Shown here: in pieces, positions 26,626-40,200 of the stretch
How positions within the stretch are numbered: position 1 is the stretch's first letter
How the letters are laid out: every line of letters starts with the position of its first letter
Source of the DNA: Burhinus oedicnemus
Lineage: Eukaryota > Chordata > Aves > Charadriiformes > Burhinidae
NCBI GenBank assembly: GCA_008921705.1
Contig: VFFE01007042.1
Span: 525,515-589,514 of the forward strand
Direction of reading: 5' to 3'
DNA: 64,000 nt
Notes under the pieces: generated by a model
What the model was told of the DNA's origin: nothing
Seen by the model: the letters and a program-made list of their open reading frames with translations, nothing else
The model's database searches: none
Made by a program: the position numbers and the translations under genes

Positions 26626-29395
26626 AACTTGGGATGCGCCTACCGCTCACTCTCCTCTGCCCGCCCTGGTCTCTCACCACCTGGAGGAAGGCAACCTCAT
26701 GGTTTCTGAGAGCTCCCCGAGGAGCACCTGCAAAATCCCTAACAGTCCTCCAGCAGCGGCAGTCCTCATCATCAAACGCCAAATGGTGAGCTCTTCTTTC
26801 TCCATCTCATTAGCTGCCAACTCCCTTAACATTCACAGATAAGTAACGTGCACGATGAGGAAACTGGCGTCAGGGAAGAAGACCTGACACTCAAGACCCG
26901 CAGCTTAGAAGACGACAATGTGAGAACAAACGTGAACTCCAAATTTGTTTAAATGAGTGCTCTTGCTTTAGATGATGAAGGGACTCTCCTACCCAGCCCT
27001 GAAAAAGAACTCTGAAGCACCAACCTTCTAGAGCCGGTCTGCCATGTTTGCCTGACGAGCAGTCCCTGCCATGTTAGCCAGATACCATCAAACACACCAC
27101 TTGCTATACAAGTAACAGGACGGAGCAAATGTAATGACCATTTTGTGCCCCACATTACAGTTCAGCATTTTGCCTTGCTCAACTCTTGACAAAATAACAG
27201 GATACACCCTCAGTAACGACATGCCCCTAATATTACACATCACTTAAATATTAGTGGTTGGTTGTAGGACTGGTCAACTCCTGCAAACAGCATTCTTGAC
27301 CCTAAATAGTATTCAGCTGATGTGGGGCAGAAAAGGAATTACTGTTTGCCTATAAAGTAGTTAGCCCCAAGATAAATCCTTGGCTACAGCTACAACTGGA
27401 CATCACATGCTTCTCCACCTCTTGCCAAAAATAACCAACAATTTCTTTATTTACTTGCACAACTACATGTACTCTCCTATTTTTCTCTCGCTACTTGTTC
27501 CAGTATTTTCAATGCGTGTCTGCTGGATTTTAACCTTTATTTAGGTCCAGTCCTTCTAATAAAGATTGTCAGCACACCAAGTCAGAATTTGTATTAATTG
27601 GAGAAGACGGACTTACTATATGGAAGAACTAAAACCTACCACTGGTGTTACTACTGTAACACCACCAATACTCAGTCTTGTAAGTAGTGAGATGTGTAAT
27701 TTAAGGGTGGGGAAAAACAGGCGGGTGTCAATGTTAGTGAATTATAGCTCTCAAGAGCTGCTCATCACATCTTTTGCTTACTAATTTTATAAATATTAAT
27801 CAAGCTTCTCTTCAGACATCTCCTAAAAAAATAACATCCTACAGAACTACTCAGATACATATTTTATTAACATATAATCTTGATTACTTAACCATACAAA
27901 CTCTAAAATGACTTAACAAAACAAAGCATTAAGTATATGCTGATTCAATTTGTATTTCATCCACAAACATAAATCGACATACATGTCACCCCAAATTAAG
28001 CGCTTGTGATCTACGAAAAAAAATCCTACTTCTCACCTACTAACTAGTCTCAACAGTTTTTACAGCTCTTTTTTAGGAACTACTTCTAGCAATTTTCTTA
28101 TTTTTCATCATGCAACTTTTTACAGTTCGGCAACCAAAATGATCCAAATATGCTTGTAAACTTGAATGATACTGATCCTGTAAAAATAGACAGAATTATG
28201 AATCCAGTGCTCCACTGACACATTTGCACAATTCTCATCAGCTTTCAGAAACAGATTTTAATTTAGGTTTAGAAAAGAAGAGGATGATTTTGGGGCGATT
28301 AACCTCTCCTGTTATACTGCTCTCTCCCTGGAGTTCTGAGTTGGTCACGTTTGCTAAATAGCAGAGCCTCCCAAAACGTCTCACCGCTGTCAGTTTTGTC
28401 CTCGTGTTCCAGTTGTTGCCAATTAGATCAAGCTAGACTTCCACTCAGCCTGCGACGGGAGTATCATCAGTGTGTAATCAAACTCTCAAATCTCTTGGAA
28501 ACTCCTTCAGTTGCTTTTGCGGAGCATAGCATCTCTCTGAAGATCCATTATTTGTCCTTATTTGGGAGCTGTTTCGATTAAAGGCTTCCTTGTGTTTAGT
28601 CCAAATTTCATCCTACTGGGGACTAAAGGGCCCGAAGGACACAAAACGCCCGGCCAGCGCCACTGCGAGCTGGAACGCTGAATCTCCTCCTTCGGTCACT
28701 ACTCCTAAAGCTTACTTTGGCCACAGAAGAGTCTTTTAACTACCCACAACATGCGGTAAGGCTACGTATCAGCAAGTTTTAAACACTCTGATGAACATTT
28801 CTGTCAGAGGTTAAATACAACTGTGTCTGAGAAGCCCTCGCATGATTATTTTGTCATCAGAAAACCAGTAAACACTTCCTTGTCCTAATTTTCTCTTGGC
28901 AGGTACACTTGTGCTGGTAGGCGACTGAGGGGTTAATACGGAAACTCCTGTTACACCTGTAAGTAATGTGGACGACTGATACGGTTTGGAAGGGAGTGTT
29001 TTGTTTCAAAGTACTTAAGTAACTCAGTGGAAGGAGGCCCATGTCATTTAGATTCATTTATAAACTTCAGCACTGAAACGCACACCTCCATAGGCTCTTT
29101 GTTCCTCCTTGGTTCTATACCTTTGCAGAGGACAAGCAGTCGTTAGGTGCGAGTGCTCAGCGTGGAAAGAATAAACAGAAGTTATAGAAGAGGGTATTAT
29201 GCAGCAAAAAGAGATGATCTGAGGACAAACGCGGGCTAGAAGCTTTTGGCAGCACACCTACCAATGACATTTCGTGCTATTTTTGTTATCAAAATCCCAA
29301 GTGCAGACACAGACAGAAAATGCTTTGGCTCGAACAATTTGTTTTACTCATCAAGCTGCTAGAAGTTCTATCATCAAAACATTTTTTACGGCCAG

Positions 29396-29435
29396 TATGA
29401 GTTGTTTATATCAGTTTATGAGTTGTTTATATCAG
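29396..29435. repeat. Two-copy tandem repeat, period 21
   Basis: TATGAGTTGTTTATATCAG occurs at 29396 and again at 29417 with no mismatch, consistent with a recent local duplication. Confidence 0.9.
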
Positions 29436-32400
29436 CTGGACTCTTACTTCTCGAACGAACTTGAGTCCTGGACAAGGCTGTGCTATTAGAGCTGCCCAGA
29501 GGAGCAAAACCACAAAGATAAGGACGGGAGAAGGCAAGACCGTAGGGCTGTAATTCCATCCACTAGGCCCTTCGCTCCGTCACTAATAACACAGGGTGCA
29601 ATTCCCCGAAACAGCAAGCCATGCTCGGAGTTCATCGCTGTGAGAAAGGGAGAGAACTGGTCTCTTCCAATTTTCTCGATCTGCTCTCCACCCATCCAGT
29701 TAAATTCCCCCAGGGATAACTCGCCGCTGGCGTTGAACCTCCCGTTTAGCAGATTCAACTCGCCCAGCAAAAAAGGGTTTTCTTGGGTGAGCTGCATCTG
29801 CTGAGCACAACACTCAGTGCATGTCAGAGCTAACACAAAGAAGAAGGCAGAGTTTTTGCTTGTCAGCTAGTAGGTAGAGCTGCGCAGAGTTCGGTTTGGT
29901 TTTCTGGGTAGAAATGATGAAATCCAAACAAAGCAGAAGCGTGCTGGTTGGCAACGCGTTGTTGTGACCACTGCAGGTATCCAGGTTGTAGTCACCTAAC
30001 CTGAAGAGTACGAGCAGCAAGTACAGATCAACACAAGGAGAGTGGAATAGGGGAAGGTTCCACTTCGATTTTTCCTTTTTTTTTTTTAAACTTTCAGGCC
30101 ATAGTCTTTAGTCTTTCCCACAGTATTTAGCAGTATCTCTTAAGCAGGAAATTAATTCATGGTAGGATTTCAAATTATAGTATTACTTTCCTGTTTTTCA
30201 CATTGGCTGAAATATTTTATGTTTACAATATTTATCCTCCCAAAACAGAGTTAAGACTGGACAAAGTTAACTATTTTTTTATCCTCGCAATTCTGTATCT
30301 AAAGTATCTTTCCTAACTGATGTAACTGTCACTGAAGTATGACTTGTATTACGAGAAACAGGCATTCAATGTGATGCATTTGCATTAAAACTTTTCAAGA
30401 TCCAAATTCCTGCTGAAACCTGTAAAGGGATCAGAGTTAAACTGATAAAAAGTGCTTTTTTAAAACATAAAAATTTAAATCGACACTTTCCACTGATTAC
30501 CGTCATATTCAGATAAACAGAGTTCAAAGTTCCCCAGATCCCCTCCCCATAGATTTGTTTGCTAGATATATCTAAAATCCAACCTTCTGTTCCTGGGCAT
30601 AAACGGAAAATGACTTTCAAATTTAAAGCAAACATACACTTTGCTCTTTTGCAACAACTGGAAGGTCAGTTAAGAAGCCCTGTATTTCCTCGATTAAAAA
30701 ACTCCCACAGGTTTATGCAGTTTACATTATTTAAGTCATTTGCAAAAATAAGCACGCATATTCACACACAAAGTTCAGCTTTTATTTCCACTTTATTATT
30801 TTGCATCAAAATAGTACTTTATTCACTAAAACAGCTTTAATACAGGACTTAAAAAAAAGGGGGGGGGGCGCATTTTGTTTATTGCTTGCAGCCTGGCTCC
30901 TCCATAAAATTTAAAAACTATTTCAAATCCTACCAAGTGTTAATAGTAACTCAAGAAATTAACTTGTTTGCGTACAAAGATAATGACAGGGTGACTAAAA
31001 TGGTAAGTCTTAGGAAATGCAGAAGGAATCTTTACAATCTTTCTGGTTATCGTGTAGATAAAAGCTGGCTGACTCAAGATCAACTGCCTCTTCTCACTTT
31101 GTAATGAATGCTTTCCTGAAGAAAAATAATGAACAGCCGATTTTGTGCAAGGCCTTACAGCTTTCCAAAAAAAATTCTAAGTGCTCACCAAAGAAAAAAA
31201 CAGCCTTGAAGAATTGTTAGGTTATGTTTCTTCACTGAAAAATTAAACTGCAGGAAATGTGTGATGTTTCCTCCAATGCAACCCAACAGAAGTGGATTTG
31301 AAGAGGAGGTGCTGAGGACTAAAGGATCCATACTGAAGGATCCACTGATGGTTGGACCACATCTTCTGGTTTAGTTTCACCCAAAAAGAATAAAGTTTGC
31401 TCATTCCCAGGTTGCTCTGCGATGCAACCAAAGCATGGTAAATTAAGATTAACAAGAGGATCTCTTCAGAAAGGCACACCTCATCCAAACTAAAACACTA
31501 ATCACCTCATTTTTCACATCGCAGCAAGGCAGTATGACTTCACTACAGAAAAGTGACATTTATGGATCAAGCAGCAGAAAAAACACAGAAGTGGAAAAAT
31601 ATCAAGGGTTTCTCTTGAAATTACATAAATAATTACTACTTCAATTTAGGATTTGCACAATTTTTTTTTTTTTAATAGCTGTTTGCTTTCAACCTTATTG
31701 TTTTTTTAAGTGCCACAGTTGATGAAACAACCAACTGGGACAACTATATTTTAAAAAAATGGCACCCTGCCACTTGTCACAAAGGATTTTGTTCAGGGAT
31801 ACTGTGAAATGCTTATTTCTCTGCTTGTGCTCATATTACATCAATAGGTGTAGATTTGACAGACACTTCATCGCTCTGTCTTAAACTAGGCTAAGTTCTT
31901 GTTCATACTTACAGAGGACCGTAAGGAGTTAGAGTAAAGCAATATTCTACAGGGTGGTTTAAACATCTGTACTGGATCATGTAAATTATAATGTATTGTG
32001 ATATTGTATTTTTCAGGCTATATTTTCATTTTCAGTCTGTTTTTCCTCTTTGTAAGAGCCTCAGAAGTAGGCCGTTCCTCATGTATACAACTTAGGGGAT
32101 CCACAAGGAAAGGGTGTATCTTCATGGAATGTATCATGATAAAGTAAATTTGTAGTTTGACACTGTAAATTTTCTTGCAAGAGTCTTTCTAATTAGCTGT
32201 TTTCATGTAGTTATTAGCCTTTGTGGTGTCTGAGTGTCTTTCACATAAGTATATTTAATACTCACATTTTTCTTCTCTGTCTCCAGCAGGAAAATAATTT
32301 GAAGTGATTGTTAGGATTAACAAATGTTAAATGTGTACAAAGATCCAGCATGTTTCTATTTTTGAGGCACTTGGCAAGGACAAATATAATATTTTACAGT

Positions 32401-34575
32401 ATCAGACTACTACACAACAAAACTGTGAGGATCTGATATAATCTGAGAAAGATAACATCCAAGGCAATCAATGAAAAGTAAGAATTATAAAACAGAATCA
32501 CGCTGACAGGTTTTTGTTGTTTTGTTTTGTTTTTTTTTTTTTTAAAAAGGAAGAAAATGCAGCTTTAAAATTGCTGGCATGTAAAGCTACACTTAATTTT
32601 GGAGCCAAGTAGTAAGAATAATCCGTTACCAAATTAATGATATCAAAACATTGGAAAAAAGTATTTTTACTTAACATAAAAAGTTAAAAACACATCGAAA
32701 CACTTTTTCTATGGAGGAGAAAAATGATTTTTTAAAATAAAAAAACCTTATTTCGAACTACAATTCCAATGACAGTGCTAATTTGTAAAATCTGTAATAG
32801 AAAATATTGTACTTTTTACTGTTGTTTTGAAAGAAGCATCATTTCTGCACCCTACATTTGAGAATATTCATAGGGTACCATCCACTAATATTACCAACCA
32901 TTTCATTTTTACAGCTGAGTAATCCCTTCTTTTTTTAGTGACTGATACACTGCAAGATCAAGGGTTGCAGACAGATGAACACCACAAATGTTCCAGCTGA
33001 CCTCACTTTCCAAAATGCATCATTCCTACAAATAAACGTCATTAAGCATAAGCGGGCAGTCAAATTACAGAATTAAAACATAATCCTGCGTTACTCAAGT
33101 GAGTAGTTGTTTATTAGCAGGTCTACTGACTCCCCAAAAACTATTTACTCGAATAAAGATTTCTGGGGTTGTGCTTTTGGGACATATTCCACAGCTTTTT
33201 AAAGTAAATAGTCTGATTAACTGACTCCTAGTTTAGGCTGACATTTTATCGTGGCAAAGAGAAGAAATTTTATCTTAATGGAGAATATATCGCTCTTCCC
33301 CACAAACCACAGCAGACAGGAGTGAAGCCTAGTTTGACTCTGGCAGGCACTGAATCGTATCCAAGCCTATTTTAGAATGCAATGGAAGATGACCTCGTTA
33401 CCTGGGTCCCTCCAATCTCACCGTGAAAGCACTCGAGGACTGAGCCAGGGCTCTGCGATCAGCAGCTAGAGTCCAACCACATTAAATCCAAAAAACAAAC
33501 CAAACAAAACCCCTCCTTTTGTTGCACCGATGTAAGGTCCTGTTACTCACCTGTCTGCGGCACAAATCTTTCCTGAGAAGCAGTTTTACCCCAGTCAATT
33601 TGCACGTGGCTTGCAAATGTTCACCTACACCCTCCCTTAATAGTTTAATACATCACAAACTTACCCGTATGTTTTCCTGCTTTTTAAAAGCAGATATCTT
33701 AAAGTCTTCGTTATTTCCCCCCCCATGAGACATCATTAATGAAATACCAGTTAAAAATATCTTCTAAAGATTTAAATTACCACATTAGAGACTCGCCTCC
33801 TAGAATGAACAACAGAAAAGGCACTTTTTAATTACAGGAGTTATGAAACCAGATCAAACCATTATAAGGAAAAAAACATTTCCTTCTTTAGCAAAGAACA
33901 TATTTTCCTATAAACGTGTTTATTCTGAGATACAAATATTCCAATGAAATTTTTCCAAATATTACGAGACTAACTCGTGCTTATTTTTTCTTATTTTTCT
34001 GTTCCAAACCAGTAACAGCCCAAATCTGTTCCAAAGGAAAACGTGATGCTCAGCAGTACTTTAATGAATTGTTTTGACCGAGTGAAATACACCATGTCCA
34101 CTCCTGGTAATGAGACACTTGGCAGAAAGTATCACATCACAAGAACAATAGCAGCAGACCGGCACTATGGTCCACCAAATACCGTAACCTCTGAGCAATC
34201 TCTCTTCAAACAATGGAGGGGAAGATAAGGTAACCTTTCTACTCAGCTCACTGCCCATGCAGTTGGTGCTGGAGGTGCTTTAGCCTGTGACGTTTAAAGT
34301 TTATAAGCATTTTAATGATAGGAAAAGGTTTATAAATGTTTTCATTTGCTGATTTTCTTAGCATACTGTTGTTAGCAAGACTTGGCTCATGCTGTTTTCT
34401 GACTTAGATTACAGAGACTTTTGATTAAACATGTAAAATACACTAAAATATCACCACAGCATCAGTTTTTGAAGACGACATGTCTACCCATGTAACATTT
34501 TAATTCGATTTGGGGTGAAGGCAGACAGGAAACTGGTTTGTTTTTCTGGCTTTATCATCTTTTGATATAATTACC

Positions 34576-34600
34576 ACTCTCTGTTATTGGAACAGAGAGT
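34576..34600. repeat. Perfect 10-bp inverted repeat
   Basis: ACTCTCTGTT and AACAGAGAGT surround the 5-nt loop ATTGG in intergenic sequence. No function can be assigned. Confidence 0.9.
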
Positions 34601-37239
34601 ACAACCCTACACATATATGATCTGATGTTTAAAAGAAGATGACAGAGCAGGAGTGGAAAGGGAAATGGCAAATCTGTATCTATAAATAAAGTCACGGTCA
34701 GAGACATCATGTCATGCTCAACACTAAAATGAATGGCCATGAGATACAACAGGTGAGAAAATGAAGGAACAGACACCACCAAGCAGTACACGTTATTGCT
34801 ACACCAGGAAGACTGCGCCTTGCTATATCATGATGAGATTTTACTGAACGTGTACATGCAAAACTTTTAATGTTATCTTCCGAGTTTTGCAGCAACAATG
34901 AAATGATCTTGCTGCAGCTTCTCTTGGTGGGGATCACAAGTAACGGAAGAATTGTCATCAGGACACAGAGGCACAAGGAAAGGCCCACAGCATCTGTCCT
35001 GGATGCTGTTTAAAACAGACTGAAGGTCTCAAGAAAACAGAAAATTGGAGATCCTTCTACAAATACATTATTATTGTCAACTCTGTACTTGTGACTTAGA
35101 AAGCACAATTTCTACAGTTCTAATATGTGCAGTGAATCTCAAGACCATTTTCAGGTTTGTTTGTTGTTTTTTTTTTAATAGAAAATGCATCTCTCTTAGA
35201 ATAAGATAATGAACTGGCACGTGTTACATAAACACTACATCTGCCAGGGATTAAAGTACTTCCATTCATACATCTTGTGCCGCATTTTCAACAGGAAAAG
35301 GTGTACAGCTATTCCAGACAAAGACAAGTCAATAGGTGTAAATTAATTTATCCTTTTCCTACTTCAGTGACAAAAAGCAGCTTTGTAGACTTATTTTCCT
35401 ACATGTATTTTATAAAATAATTTAAAAATAAAAACCACAAATCTGAGTAGCCAGATCTTTAAATTAAAAATAGGGTTTGTTACTCAATTGAATTTGTTAT
35501 ACAATTTCATAAATGCTAAACACTGTAATCTATAGTTCTTATTCTGTATAATACCTCAAAAAGTGCTAAAAGTGCATCCTGTGAGGTAATGTATCACCTA
35601 TCACTCATGTTTCACAAAAATACCTAAAAGCAGCTTAAGGTCATAGCTAAAAGGGCAAGTGTGAGGGCACAGACTGAAATACCCCAAAATTAAGGCATGA
35701 AAAAAAGCAGATAAAAGCACTACTTAGTCAACAGGTATGGACTTTTCAACCAACCTTTCTATATAGTAAAAGCAACACTGTTTAATTCATTGAACGTGTT
35801 TTAAGGTATTTATTTTTGAGCCATACGTACTTAGTGTACACATGTATAGCCACTTTTATATCTGTTTTTATTCACTTGCTTATCATTTCTCCTTAAGCAG
35901 AGATGACAAGAAAGTGAAAGGACATGCACAGGTCTTAGGAAGCGGCATCCCAGGTCGTGGAAGTGGAGTCATTACTTGGAGAGAAATCCTGCAGGTTTCC
36001 CCATGGGACAGAGGTTCCAGGAGGACGGAAGGTCTGTGTTCAGCACGGTCTCCATGGCAACAGCAGTGGGCATCACACACAGGGTACCACATCCTACACT
36101 ACAGTCAACATGCAAAAAAGCAGAGCTGTTAGTAGTTTTGCTCTCCTCCCGATACCTCGTAGCGTTTCCTTTTATATCCAGAATTCCTGCTTCTTGGTAG
36201 TTGGTAATCACACAATATGATTATTACCACCACCAGCACTACTAGCCATTAATCATAATATATTCCGGAACAGGCCAGGGGATCAGCAGCATCAGGGTCC
36301 GAGTCAGGGTTGGGCATAAACTTTCTAACATCTGACTGTCAAAAGGAAGCTAATGGACAGTTATGCACAACACAAGCAACGCTGGCTAAATGAATTCCCA
36401 GTGCAAAACCATTATGGTCAGTAAAATTATTTCTAGGATGAATATGGCTCCGGATGCTTATTGATTACTGAAGAAAATTTGCACGCTGAATATTTATTTA
36501 TCAAGTTTCTTACATATACCGCTATTGAGATCAATGCTGGAATAACAGTAAAAGTTCCATTTTCATTCAAATAGCTGCTGGTGCTTTCTATGTTGTAACT
36601 ACTACATAAAACTCAATGAAAATCACATAATGCTTAAATTAAATTACTAATTAACAGGTGTTAGTGGAAATACACAGAATATTAGTATTAATTTTAATAG
36701 ATATAGAGGCAGTAATATTCGCAGAGAAGCCCAAATTATGGACGAGAACTTCATGGTCAGGAGTCACCTAAAATATAAAACAAAATGATGGCTTCTGAAT
36801 TAAATCTTACACAGCTTGCTATCTAAGTATCAGACGGGAGACAACAGATGGATTCAGACAGAAAAAGGGGGTATACAAGGAAAAAGGAGACAATGTTGGC
36901 CAGCACTATAGGCAGAGTCATATCAGTGCACCAGCTGCCCGCCTGCCTCAGGAGCCCTAATTTCCTGAAGGAAGAAAGTTTGCCAGTGCCAGTGTTATTC
37001 ATTATTGTAGGCCTGCCAACATTTTCCCTCTCCTGAAAGAGAAAAATGTGTATACCGTGTAAAGCCCAGGAAATATAATACCAGTCTCACTAAAATCTTC
37101 AAAAAGCACATCGTTGACATGGGTGGGATCAAGATTTTACTCAGATATTTTACCATTTCTTCAATCACTGATTACACATGTATCAATATACCCTCAAAAG
37201 CCAGTACTTGGAGACCAAAATTTACTGAAAGAAAGTATT

Positions 37240-37247
37240 AAAAAAAA

Positions 37248-37288
<41 letters not shown>
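37240..37288. repeat. A17(GA)16 compound microsatellite
   Basis: Seventeen A (37240-37256) followed by sixteen uninterrupted GA units (37257-37288). A pure array of this length is likely length-polymorphic. The purine-only strand could form H-DNA or bind GAGA-type factors. Confidence 0.98.
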
Positions 37289-37290
<2 letters not shown>

Positions 37291-40200
37291 TGCATTGTTA
37301 GTGTGGTTCCATTTATCATTACATGCCATAAAGACACAGAAATTAGCACTTTCTAGCCTGGCACAATGGCAGCTATTTACTTGTGAATGTAAAAGCAGTA
37401 TAAATATTTTTGTTTTAACATATGAAAAGTAACTCAGTCTTCAAACATTCTTTACCATTTAAATGCATTTCTTCAGCAGATGCAAATTCATGTATTACAC
37501 TAGAAACTAATAACTATTTCACAGCAGGGTATGAGTAGCTCTTCATTCATTTTTTATTAAATAGTTGTATCTATTACATGTGTGAAAGATTGCTTTAGCT
37601 GCTTATATGAGGCTTTTAAGCCAGAATAGCATTCCACTCAGCAGATGATACTGAATAGCACTAGTTTAATTCAATAATTACTTCTTTAACTTTCTCACAT
37701 TTCAATTCCAAGCTCAAAGTATCATCTTTAATTAAAAACACAATAGGAAATTGCCTAGCTACCTAGTTCTTTAACAGCGTACTTCTTCGTATAAGGCACT
37801 TTAATCACTGTCTGTAGCCTTTGCACTAAGTGGTGCTTAAAAAAGGACTGGTTAACTCATGTCCCTTAACTGATTTGCGTTAAATACCTAAGAAAAAAAT
37901 CAGCTCCTAGCTGTATTTCTGATCAGCAATGGAGTACCTTCATTGCAGCAACCTGGTTGTTTACCCTTTTCCCCTTTCATTTCAGTAAGCGTATCTTTCA
38001 ACGGAAGCCTCAGAAACGCCTTCTGGTCTAGCAGACTCAGTTCTGTCATTTCTAGCATCAATTGCGTTTACATTATTTACAATGATTTTATATTGCCTTT
38101 TGTACCTTATTACCCTCAGTAAGTGACTGTGGAATCAAACTGACTCATTAAAACATCTTTGGCAAAGCTCCTTTCTGAATAATTCTTTTCATTTAGTTTC
38201 TTTTCAGAGTATAATTGTTAAAGCTTGACGTTTATTAGACAAACAATTATGAAGTTGTAAGGCTTCCAAAGTGATTTATTTTTGAGATCTCTTTCTAACC
38301 TTTTAATTTAAATCTTAATTTGGAATCAGTTTAACATGAGAAAGTGAAATCTATTTTTCACTCTAATCCTAAATCAATATCAGCTCAGAGAATTATTTCA
38401 TCTGGGCTAGAGAGCATATATTTTACCACTAAAAGTAATCTGTGGCAGGGAATATATTTGATGCGGCTTAAAAAGAATTAACTTCAGTCCACAGAAAACT
38501 CACAACGCCCTATTTCCACAAATCACAATGAGAATTTCACTTTTTTTCTTTGTCCAGACAGCTTAAAATAAATTTATCTCGCTGTAGTCATTCTCTGTAT
38601 ACTGGTCTTGCTTACTTGACGCTAATGGGTACCTAGAAATGAAGTAGTTAACACATCCCCTAAGAGGTTTGCTTTAGATATCTGTAGAAAGATTCTTCTA
38701 CCTAAGACACATCAAGACAGCCCTCAGAAGTGATTGAGCTGAAGTATATTGGAAAAACCCCATGATCTAAACGCAACACCTTGATTACATTGCAACATGT
38801 TGACATTATTTATTACAAATATCTACAAAATCACTACACTTTCATGAATCCTTCCCATTTAGTTGAATCAGTCTTTCTTAGTAGAAAACCAGGTTTAATC
38901 TGTATCTCCCAGAAAAGAACGGTAAATATTGCAAAACTTGAATGTAATCTAGGGGCTAATCAAAATAAAAACTCTCCTAATATTTTATTCCTTAAGAGAA
39001 CCTTACGAATATAATCCCATCCCTGGCATTGGGAATGTGCAAGTATTGCAAATTGTGTGGTTTATGGTTTTGTGTTTGGTTTGGTTTTTTTTTTTTTAAA
39101 AAAAAGGCAACCCCAAAACTGTTCCCTCTTCCATTGATAGTCACTCCCCTACTATTAAAGCTCGTGAAATGAGTTTGTCTCACAAGGCCAACTGGTCCCT
39201 CCACAGCAGGGAGTGCTGACTGACAATGCCCCAATACCAGTTGCTGACCAAGCAGTGGCTCGGGAAAACCATGGTTGCTGCCGATCACGTATTCATCACG
39301 TCGCTCAATTATCTGAAATGCTTCTTAGCAGGTTGGGAATGACACCCACCAACGACAGTGGATGTGGGGAGCTGCACCCCACCGTCATCTAGAAGACAAA
39401 CAGAAAGGGAAATACCCATGATCCGGAGCTTAAGCTCATCTTTCTCTTCCTAGCGGCAAGCTGGCGGGTAGTAATTGTACCATTTTGCCAAAGACTTTTC
39501 AATGTTTTTCAAACTGTCCCCTTCAGTCGTGGAATGAGAGGCACATGGTGACAGATTTTGCAGTCACCTGCAGCATTTCTTCTCGCTGATGCCGTTTCAG
39601 TGCAGAGCTAAACCACCCATGGATGTGTCTGCAGTAGCTGTGGTGTTGCTTTATGTCCTTGATGGTCCAGCAACACAGCAGGACTGAAAACCAGCCAAGG
39701 AATCAAAGAGAAACAATGGAAAAATCGTGCCATTTTTTCCCCCATCACAAAGCTTTACAGTAAATTCACTTTCTAGTTAAGGGAAATCACAGTGCTCTGT
39801 AGTGGTCTGTCAGGAAGTACAAAATCACCTGTACCATCAGCAAAGTTTTGATTTTCTTTGAATGAGATGATATTAAAATTTACAGTTAGCTCAGCCAACA
39901 CTGTAGAAACTTAAGATTGTTAAATTTAATCACACGTGATCATTTTTTATCCTATATTAAGAACACACTTCTCCTGGGCTGCATGATTATTTTTCCATTT
40001 CCAGAGCTCTCCCTCCTGCACACCCAAAGGTTGAGATCCTTCCCTTTCTCCCAGCCTGCCGTAATTCCGATCCACTCTGGGAACTGAGGTTTCTACAGCG
40101 CGGTTTTGTGCCACTGCCATCACAGCCTCCGGCACAGTGGTATGCCAGGGCACGCGCCGTGCTCCAAGCCCGCGGAGCTGCCGGAATGGTCCCCGCAGGA

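Larger units (their letters stand above)
26627..37239. other. Intergenic, AT-rich, no gene recognised
   Basis: No open frame resembles a known protein. Small items: an inverted repeat TGGTGTTAC/GTAACACCA at 27643-27664 around a 4-nt loop; a direct duplication of TATGAGTTGTTTATATCAG at 29396 and 29417 (period 21); a CpG-enriched patch at about 29510-29770 with a 116-codon minus-strand open frame of no recognised family; and a hairpin at 34576-34600. Enhancers or lncRNA exons may be present but leave no sign I can read. Confidence 0.6.

Noticed and set aside
25592..26782. 396-codon minus-strand open frame across the HIPK3 CpG island
   Set aside because: Low-complexity Gly/Ala/Arg/Pro translation typical of stop-poor G+C-rich DNA. 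It runs through the exon 1 donor into intron and is out of frame with the HIPK3 start. Only the 26413-26177 part is discussed, as a possible uORF.
29486..29836. 116-codon minus-strand frame with protein-like look (QENPFLLGELNLLNGRF)
   Set aside because: Lies in a CpG-enriched patch where stops are rarer; no family recognised and no convincing splice sites. Kept only as a note on the patch.
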